NCBI RefSeq assembly: GCF_025165815.1
Contig: NZ_JAFFZE010000016.1
Span: 150,047 to 214,046 of the forward strand
Length of the DNA: 64,000 nt
Direction: 5' to 3'
Source of the DNA: Actinophytocola gossypii
Lineage (GTDB): Bacteria > Actinomycetota > Actinomycetes > Mycobacteriales > Pseudonocardiaceae
This document shows, piece by piece, positions 58,357 to 64,000 of this stretch. Both the position numbers and the translations under genes were made by a program. Under the pieces are notes generated by a model. It was not told the DNA's origin, made no database searches, and saw only the letters and a list, made by a program, of their open reading frames with translations. Within the stretch, counting starts at the first letter, position 1; each line of letters begins with the position of its first letter.

Positions 58357-59577
58357 CTACCGGGTGTTGGCCGGTTCGGACCGTTCCGGCTTGTCCGGCA
58401 CGCTCAGGTCCTTGGCCCGCAGGAACCGGCGCAGCTTCTGCGTCGGCAGCTCCACGTAGTGCCAGGACAGCAGGCCGAGCAGGTAGGACAGCGGCAGCGA
58501 GAGCACCAGCAGCGTCCACTGGTCGGACACGCCGAGCGCGATCGCCGACTGCTGGATCACGCCCGCCCAGATGAAGATGCCGTAGCTGCCCATCACCCAC
58601 CGGCCGCTGCTCTCCAGCGCCTTGGGCCAGTGGTGGGCCAGCGTGATCGCGCCGTAGCCGGCGGCCACCAGCATCAGGTACTGGTTGAACAGCGTGAGCG
58701 CGACCGAGTCCGCGGCACCGCCGTTCCAGTTCGGCGTCGCGTCGACGGCCTCCGGGGCGATGGTGAAGTTGACCAGCAGCCAGACCGCGAACAGCGCGAT
58801 CGCGGCGAGCGGCCGCAGCGAGATGCGGTCCCGGAACTTGTAGAGCACCGCGCCGACCCCGAAGGCGATCAGGAACTTCACCATGAAATTCAGCGGGGTG
58901 TCGAAGAAGTAGCCACCCGCGCCGTAGTCGCCGATGGTGGCGACGTAGATGCCCCGCCACACGCCGAGCCCGAGCAGCACCACGACCATCAGCCAGCGCG
59001 TCACCCGGAAGGCGAGCAGCACGCCGAGCACCAGGATCGCCGCGTAGCCGACCAGCTCCATCGGCAGGGTCCACAGTGACGGGTTGATCGAGTAGTTGCT
59101 GAAGTTGTTCTCGAACACGCCGGGCAGCGTGTGGTACAGCACCAGCGGGAACGCACCGAGCAGGAACTGCCAGGTGGCGCCGTTGGCGTAGTAGTCGCCG
59201 ACCGGCAGCGTGGTGAACAGCGCGCCGACCAGCAGCGAGGTGACGACCAGCATGACGGCCAGGGGCGGGATGATGCGCAGCAGGCGCCGGGCGCTGAACC
59301 GCCACCAGGACGGGTCGTTCTCCCAGCTTGCCTGCACCTGGTAGCCGCTCATCGCGAAGAACGCGAGGATGGCGACGTCCCCGACGTGCCAGTGTGCCGG
59401 GAACAGCGACGGGTTCTCCGGGTCGATGAGCGCCCAGCTGTGTTCGAGCACGACCACCAGCGCACCGAACATGCGCAGCCAGGCGAACCCGATGTGTGCC
59501 TTCGCGTACTGCTTGTCCTTGGCTGAGCTCGCCGGGGGTAAACCACCCGATGGCTCGGCGATGGGCGATGCCGTCAT
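58357..59577 (-). CDS. Acyltransferase-3 family membrane protein
   Basis: 406 residues with about ten membrane helices. The catalytic His lies in VVLEHSWALID near residue 47, followed by FFAMSGYQVQASWEND and FSARRLLRIIPPLAVM, the R-R-x-x-R-I-x-P element of the family. It transfers acyl groups from CoA to sugars or exported glycolipids across the membrane. Next to the sugar-nucleotide genes, it may acylate the sugar of the polyketide or a polysaccharide. ATG 59577 after GGAGAGG. Confidence 0.9.
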   Translation of the reverse strand: MTASPIAEPSGGLPPASSAKDKQYAKAHIGFAWLRMFGALVVVLEHSWALIDPENPSLFPAHWHVGDVAILAFFAMSGYQVQASWENDPSWWRFSARRLLRIIPPLAVMLVVTSLLVGALFTTLPVGDYYANGATWQFLLGAFPLVLYHTLPGVFENNFSNYSINPSLWTLPMELVGYAAILVLGVLLAFRVTRWLMVVVLLGLGVWRGIYVATIGDYGAGGYFFDTPLNFMVKFLIAFGVGAVLYKFRDRISLRPLAAIALFAVWLLVNFTIAPEAVDATPNWNGGAADSVALTLFNQYLMLVAAGYGAITLAHHWPKALESSGRWVMGSYGIFIWAGVIQQSAIALGVSDQWTLLVLSLPLSYLLGLLSWHYVELPTQKLRRFLRAKDLSVPDKPERSEPANTR

Positions 59578-59635
59578 GTCTTACCTCTCCTGTCTTGAAC
59601 CTTCCCCCGGCCCGTGCCCGGCAACCTGACGCACC

Positions 59636-60622
59636 TCAGTGCGCCCCGCTGTCGGGCAGCGCGAGCCACCACGGGTTCTCCCGCGCCCACGCGATCGTGT
59701 CGGCGACCCCGGTCGCCAGCGGTGTCGCACACTCCCAGCCGAGCCGGGTGCGCGCCTTGGTGTTGTCCGGTACCCGGCGGGTCAGGTCCTCGTAGGAGCT
59801 GCCCAGCTTCACCCCGGTGTCCACCTTGGTCACCTCGACGCCAGGACCGGCCAGGTCCGCGACGGTCTCGGCGACCTCGGCGATCGTGGTCTCGACCATG
59901 CTGCCGATGTTGAACGCCTCGCCCACCGCGTCCGCGCTGTCCGCGGCCAGCAGCGTGCCGGCGATGGCGTCGTCGATGTAGGTGAAGCAGCGGGTCTGCT
60001 GCCCGTCGTCGTAGACCACGATGGGCTTGCCGTTCAGCGCCCGGTGCACCGACCGGCTCACCACGAAGCCGGGGCGCTGCCGGGGACCGTAGGCGTTGAA
60101 GTAGCGCACGATGGTCGCCTCGAGCCCGCGCTGGCGGACGAAGGCGAACGTCAGGTGCTCGGTGAGCGCCTTGCTGGAGCTGTAGGTCCAGCGGTCGGCC
60201 GCGGTGGCGCCGAGCACCCGGTCGTCGTCCTCGCGCCACGGCACCGCGGGGTTCTTGCCGAACACCTCGCTGGTGCTGGCGACCACCACCCGCGCGCCGG
60301 CGTCGGTGGCGAGGTCGAGGACGTTGCGGGTGCCGGTGAAGTTCACGTCGATGACGTCCAGCGGGCGCGCCAGGTAGTTGTCCACCCCGACCACGGCGGC
60401 CAGGTGGTACACGACGTCCACCTCGGAGGTGATGACCCCGGCCAGCGACTCCCGGTCCAGGATGTCGCCCTGGACGAACCTGGCGTGCCGGCGGGCGGTC
60501 TCCTGCCAGGCCGGCGGCGGGGTGCCGTCCAGGATGGTGACCTCGTCGCCGCGGGCGACCAGCTGCTCCACCAGGTGGCTGCCGATGAACCCGCAGCCCC
60601 CGGTGACCACCGCCCTACTCAC
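59636..60622 (-). CDS. UDP-glucuronate decarboxylase-like extended SDR
   Basis: 328 residues. Rossmann motif VVTGGCGFIGSHLVEQL, active-site Thr/Ser in VASTSEVFGKNP, and Tyr-Lys in RWTYSSSKALTEH; the latter resembles the ArnA/UXS group, as does DDGQQTRCFTYIDDA. With the adjacent UDP-hexose dehydrogenase it could turn UDP-glucuronate into UDP-xylose or a 4-keto-pentose. An epimerase activity is the alternative. GTG 60622. It is preceded by copy B of the 40-bp element. Confidence 0.8.
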   Translation of the reverse strand: MSRAVVTGGCGFIGSHLVEQLVARGDEVTILDGTPPPAWQETARRHARFVQGDILDRESLAGVITSEVDVVYHLAAVVGVDNYLARPLDVIDVNFTGTRNVLDLATDAGARVVVASTSEVFGKNPAVPWREDDDRVLGATAADRWTYSSSKALTEHLTFAFVRQRGLEATIVRYFNAYGPRQRPGFVVSRSVHRALNGKPIVVYDDGQQTRCFTYIDDAIAGTLLAADSADAVGEAFNIGSMVETTIAEVAETVADLAGPGVEVTKVDTGVKLGSSYEDLTRRVPDNTKARTRLGWECATPLATGVADTIAWARENPWWLALPDSGAH

Positions 60623-60680
60623 TGTTCCGCCTCCCCGAACTTTTTACGGTTGGTCGCGTCGAATAGTGCGTGTTGGGATT

Positions 60681-60720
60681 GGTCACGTACTTGTGACTGA
60701 GTTGCGTCACGTTCCCCTGG
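60681..60720. repeat. 40-bp shared upstream element, copy B
   Basis: Matches 182-221 at 36 of 40 positions, with the 20-base block GTTGCGTCACGTTCCCCTGG at 60701-60720 unchanged. It lies 59-98 bp upstream of the decarboxylase-like gene and 32 bp after the dehydrogenase stop, in the same orientation relative to its gene as copy A. The 129-bp gap (60623-60751) holds no other feature. Confidence 0.75.
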
Positions 60721-60751
60721 GGTGACGGTTTTTGAGGTGGACACGGGCGCT

Positions 60752-62098
60752 TCACCGTCCAATTCCCCGGTAGCCGTAGCCGAGGGCGCGCAGCTCGGCG
60801 ATCTTCTCGCGGGAGTAGTAGGCGCGGCCGTCGAGGACGAGGCAGTCGTCGGCGACCGGCAGCGCGGCGAAGTCGAGGTCGGCGAAGTCCCGGTGCAGGG
60901 CGAGGATCGCGACGCAGTCGGCGCCGCGTACGGCGTCCTCGACCGACTCGGTGACCGGCAGGCCGAACATCGCCTCGGCCTCCGCGACCTCGACGAGCGG
61001 GTCGTGGATCCGCACCTCGCCGCAGGCGCGGGCCAGCGCGGCGACCGCGTCCTTGGTCGGGGTGGCGCGCAGGTCGCCGGTGTTGTTCTTGAACGCGAGG
61101 CCGAGCACGGCGATCGTCGAGGTGGCCGGGTCCTTGCCCTGCTTGGTCAGCTCGTCGATGGCGAGCTGCGCGGTGTACTCCGGCATGCCGGCGTTGACCT
61201 GCCGGCCGGCCGGCGCGGTCAGGATCTCCAGGCCCCGCTCGCGGGCGGAGTACCAGGCCATCCACGGGTCCTTGGTGAGGCAGGAGCCGCCGACGCCGAC
61301 GCTGGGCAGCAGGATGTTGACCATCCCCTTGCCCTTGGGGATCGAGTTGGCCGCCGAGATCACGTCCAGCACGTCCACACCGAACAGCGCGGAGAACTTG
61401 GCCAGCTCGTTGCCCAGCGCGATGTTCAGGTCGATCCACCAGTTGTCGGCGAGCTTGACGATCTCCGCGGCCTCCAGCGAGTCCAGCGGGATCACCTCGA
61501 CGCCGATGGCCGAGCGCCAGAACTCGGCGGCGTCCGCGGCGCTGTCCGCGTCCAGGCCGCCGGCGACGATCGGGAACGAGTTCAGCTCGGCCAGCGCGGT
61601 GCCCTCGGCCAGGCGCTCCGGGGTGAAGGCGAGCCCGAAGTCGCGCCCGCCGACCAGCCCGCTGCGCTGCAGCAGCGGCAGCACGGTGCCCCGCGTGGTG
61701 CCGGGCGGGACCGTGGACTTGAGCACCAGCAGCTGGCCCTTGCGGATCCGGGTGCTCAGCTCGAGGCAGGCGCTCTGCAGCTGCTCGTCGGCGAGCGAGC
61801 CGTCCTCGCGAACCGGGGTGCCGACGGTGATCAGCACGACGTCGGCCGCGGTGACCTCGGCGGTGTCGGTGGTGACCCGCAGCCGGCCGGCGTCCATCCC
61901 GGCGAACAGCAGCTCGGCCAGGCCGTGCTCGGCGAACCGGCAGTACCGGTCGGACAGCTCGTCGATCAGCTTGGGATTGGCGTCGACTCCGACGACGTCC
62001 AGGCCACGGTCGGCGAGGGTGGCCGCGATGCACGAGCCGACGTAGCCGAGCCCGATGACCGCGACCTTCAGATCCTTTTTGCCGGAAAGGAATTGCAT
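60752..62098 (-). CDS. UDP-glucose/UDP-ManNAc dehydrogenase family enzyme
   Basis: 448 residues. NAD-binding start VAVIGLGYVGSCIAATLA, substrate-domain motif FTPERLAEGTA, and the catalytic Cys in GVGGSCLTKDPWM near residue 260. A C-terminal UDP-binding domain has AFKNNTGDLRATPT. It oxidises a UDP-sugar C6 twice to the uronate. UDP-glucose is the likely substrate given the decarboxylase-like neighbour, though the sequence also resembles WecC-type ManNAc dehydrogenases. ATG 62098 follows GAGGAG. Confidence 0.9.
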   Translation of the reverse strand: MQFLSGKKDLKVAVIGLGYVGSCIAATLADRGLDVVGVDANPKLIDELSDRYCRFAEHGLAELLFAGMDAGRLRVTTDTAEVTAADVVLITVGTPVREDGSLADEQLQSACLELSTRIRKGQLLVLKSTVPPGTTRGTVLPLLQRSGLVGGRDFGLAFTPERLAEGTALAELNSFPIVAGGLDADSAADAAEFWRSAIGVEVIPLDSLEAAEIVKLADNWWIDLNIALGNELAKFSALFGVDVLDVISAANSIPKGKGMVNILLPSVGVGGSCLTKDPWMAWYSARERGLEILTAPAGRQVNAGMPEYTAQLAIDELTKQGKDPATSTIAVLGLAFKNNTGDLRATPTKDAVAALARACGEVRIHDPLVEVAEAEAMFGLPVTESVEDAVRGADCVAILALHRDFADLDFAALPVADDCLVLDGRAYYSREKIAELRALGYGYRGIGR

Positions 62099-62200
62099 GC
62101 TCTGGCTCCTCAGCAGACGTGACGCCCGACAGACCAAGGTTGTCTTCCGGGCGGTCCCCGCGTCGTGGGCCAGAGATCACCGACGCGGTGGGATTCGGTC

Positions 62201-63373
62201 CTACGTGTAGGACTTCAGCCGGGCGGCGATCGCCTCCGGCGCGGGCATCCCGGCGATCTCGTCGGCGATCGCGGTGGCGGCGTCGCGGCGGGCGCCGTCG
62301 CCGAGCAGCGCGCGGGCCCGGTCGGCCACCGCCTCGGCGTCGACCTCCTCGAGCAGCAGGCGTTGCGCGGCGCCGGCCTCGACCACCATGTCGGCGTTGA
62401 GGAGCTGGTCGGGACCCGGCTTGTTCTGCAGGAACAGCTGCGGGCGCCCGGCGGACATGGCGCTGAACGTGGTCCCGTTGCCGCCGTGGTGCACCACGAG
62501 GTCGGTGTACGGCAGCAGGTCCGCCTGCGGCACCCAGGCCTCGACGACCACGTTCGCCGGCACCTCGCCCAGCGCCTCGACCGGCAGCTTCCCGGTGGCC
62601 ACCAGCACGTCGACGTCCAGTGTGGACAAGCCGTCGATGGCGTGCCGGAGCATCTCCACCGAGTCCGACTCGGTGCCCATGGTCAGGTAGACCAGCGGCC
62701 GGCCGCGGTCGCGGGTGCGCACCCAGCCGGGCAGCTCGGCCGGCGGGTTGAACGGCACCGGGCGCAGCTCCACCCGGTCGGCGGTGGCGAGGAAGTGCGG
62801 GTTCTGCATCGACGGCGGGCAGATGTCGAGGAAGGTGTTGCCGAGGTGGACGGCGTACTCGTCGGGCAGCGACACGCCGAGTTCGGCGGCGTACTCGCGG
62901 AGCACCACGGCGGTGCTGGCCATCCGCTGGTCGTCGTCCGCCCTGGCGCGGCCGGTGCCGTGACAGAGCGCGGGGATCCCGTCGACCGCGGCGGCGAGCC
63001 CCGGCCCGGGGCAGTACCCGCCGTGGACCACCAGGTCGGGCCGGTTCTCGGCGAACACCGGGCGCAGGGCGTCGACGAACGCCTGCGGCATCAGCCGGCT
63101 GAACCGGGTGGAGATCAGCTCCAGCTGCCGCTCCTGCGCGAGCTGGTCGAAGTCGGGGTGCTCGGCGCGCACCGCGCCGACGGCGTCGCCGACCACCTCG
63201 TCGGTGGAGCGGCCGGCCAGCACCGGGGTCAGCCCGAGGCCGCTCAGCAGCTGGTGCCGCACCTCGCCGGTGGCGAACAGCACCTCGTCGCCGCGCTCGC
63301 GGGCGGCGACCGCCAGGGGAAGGAGCTGGAAGAAGTGCCCGTACGCCGAGAGGCTCGAGAACAGAACGCGCAT
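62201..63373 (-). CDS. GT-B macrolide/aromatic-type glycosyltransferase (GT1)
   Basis: 390 residues. It starts MRVLFSSLSAYGHFFQLLPL, the family N-terminus with the acceptor His, and has the C-terminal nucleotide-binding block HHGGNGTTFSAMSAGRPQLF followed by QLLNADMVVEAGAAQ. Family 1 enzymes glycosylate polyketide aglycones. This is the only complete glycosyltransferase in the cluster part of the window. It is divergent from the FdtA-like gene, with a 93-bp gap, and lies 102 bp upstream of the dehydrogenase gene on the same strand. Confidence 0.92.
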   Translation of the reverse strand: MRVLFSSLSAYGHFFQLLPLAVAARERGDEVLFATGEVRHQLLSGLGLTPVLAGRSTDEVVGDAVGAVRAEHPDFDQLAQERQLELISTRFSRLMPQAFVDALRPVFAENRPDLVVHGGYCPGPGLAAAVDGIPALCHGTGRARADDDQRMASTAVVLREYAAELGVSLPDEYAVHLGNTFLDICPPSMQNPHFLATADRVELRPVPFNPPAELPGWVRTRDRGRPLVYLTMGTESDSVEMLRHAIDGLSTLDVDVLVATGKLPVEALGEVPANVVVEAWVPQADLLPYTDLVVHHGGNGTTFSAMSAGRPQLFLQNKPGPDQLLNADMVVEAGAAQRLLLEEVDAEAVADRARALLGDGARRDAATAIADEIAGMPAPEAIAARLKSYT

Positions 63374-63466
63374 ACCGTCGATGCTAGCCACGGAAATCCG
63401 GAAACCGTTGGGGCTTCGAGAAGCCTTCGAGAACACTCCGAGTGGGATGCGGCATCGTCGTGCCCC

Positions 63467-63928
63467 GTGACCGATGTGCTTCCGCAGTCCGACAACGCCA
63501 CCCAGCCCGCGGTCGGCCGGATCTCCCCGTGCCGCATGGTCGACCTCACCGAGCACAGCGACCCGCGGGGCAAGCTCACCGTGGTCGAGCCGGGCAAGGA
63601 GGTCGACTTCGAGATCCGGCGGGCCTACTACATCCACCACGTGCCGGCCGGAGCCGAACGGGGCGCGCACGGCCACCGCAGACTGCGCCAGCTGATCGTC
63701 GCCGTGCACGGCAGCTTCGAGGTCGTGGTGGACGACGGGTACGCCAGCGCGCGGTTCGTGCTCGACGACCCGAGCCGCGGCCTGTACGTCGGACCGATGG
63801 TGTGGCGGGACATGGTCGCCTTCGCGCCGGGAACCGTGGGCCTGTGGCTGGTGTCCGAGCCCTACGACGAGTCGGAGTACTACCGCGACTACGACGAGTA
63901 CCTCCGCGACGCGCGGGCGATCGCGTGA
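63467..63928 (+). CDS. dTDP-4-keto-6-deoxyhexose 3,4-ketoisomerase-like cupin (FdtA type)
   Basis: 153 residues with a cupin fold: DPRGKLTVVEPGKEV, then AYYIHHVPAGAERGAHGHRR, which holds the conserved R-G-x-H-x-H-x-x-x-x-Q active-site element, and FVLDDPSRGLYVGPMVW. FdtA/QdtA moves the keto group from C4 to C3 so that an aminotransferase can install a 3-amino group. GTG 63467 is the first start in frame after the divergent gap; no strong ribosome binding site is visible. It overlaps the aminotransferase gene by four bases. Confidence 0.88.
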   Translation: MTDVLPQSDNATQPAVGRISPCRMVDLTEHSDPRGKLTVVEPGKEVDFEIRRAYYIHHVPAGAERGAHGHRRLRQLIVAVHGSFEVVVDDGYASARFVLDDPSRGLYVGPMVWRDMVAFAPGTVGLWLVSEPYDESEYYRDYDEYLRDARAIA

Positions 63929-64000
63929 CACCCGTTCCGTTCCTGGACCTCGGCGCCGCGTACCGGGAGCTCCAGTCCGAGGTGGACGCGGCGGTGGCGC
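63925..64000 (+). CDS. DegT/DnrJ/EryC1 sugar aminotransferase, N-terminal fragment
   Basis: The first 25 residues (TPVPFLDLGAAYRELQSEVD after the GTG) are the standard start of PLP-dependent sugar aminotransferases. The frame is open to the right edge. Coupled by GTGA to the ketoisomerase gene, so together they would make a dTDP-3-amino-3,6-dideoxyhexose (FdtB/QdtB type). Confidence 0.85.
   Translation, partial: MTPVPFLDLGAAYRELQSEVDAAVA

Overview
The window is high-GC actinobacterial DNA, most likely from the order Pseudonocardiales (Amycolatopsis/Actinophytocola-like). The GC-rich third codon positions, frequent GTG starts, ATGA/GTGA/TGATG gene overlaps, a glnX-glnH-pknG operon and a type II polyketide cluster all point there; the genus is inference. 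I used no database search. Products are assigned from motifs, gene length and neighbourhood.

Region 1 (1-7.9 kb, all minus strand) is a surface or exopolysaccharide locus. A polyprenyl-phosphate sugar phosphotransferase starts an operon of seven tightly coupled genes that ends with a Wzx-like flippase. A family 2 glycosyltransferase follows and runs off the left edge, behind its own copy of a 40-bp upstream element. Region 2 (8.2-10.6 kb) holds tRNA-Phe, tRNA-Asp and tRNA-Glu, with the wreck of a CHAT-protease gene lying between Glu and Asp. Region 3 (10.9-23.2 kb) is mostly housekeeping: copper chaperone, cold-shock protein, L,D-transpeptidase lipoprotein, AraC regulator, metallophosphoesterase, and the glutamate-sensing operon glnX-glnH-pknG, here with a very long low-complexity PknG N-terminus.

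Region 4 (23.3-35.5 kb) is regulatory and transport-related: a SARP/NB-ARC regulator, a degenerate PEP-synthase-like protein, two NarL-type two-component pairs, DUF1707 and DUF2269-like membrane proteins, and a MacB/FtsX-type ABC exporter. Region 5 (35.5-39.5 kb) is a membrane protein and an XRE / ImmA-IrrE / PIN-like three-gene module, separated by an unusual four-armed inverted-repeat element.

Region 6 (39.6 kb to the right edge) is the core of a type II polyketide gene cluster. It holds SnoaL-like and TcmI-like cyclases, ACP, a fused cyclase-cupin, KS-alpha, chain-length factor, an ABM monooxygenase, a DUF1772 (anthrone-oxygenase-like) protein, P450 plus ferredoxin, an O-methyltransferase, an SDR and a GNAT protein. 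Its less usual members are an exported PQQ-type beta-propeller, an RCC1 seven-bladed propeller and an erythromycin-esterase homologue missing two active-site residues. A sugar arm follows: UDP-hexose dehydrogenase, UDP-glucuronate-decarboxylase-like enzyme, glycosyltransferase, FdtA-like ketoisomerase and the start of a DegT aminotransferase. A glycosylated, methylated, heavily oxidised aromatic polyketide is the likely product; its structure cannot be read from the sequence. The same 40-bp element precedes a gene in the polysaccharide locus and one in the sugar arm, suggesting common control.
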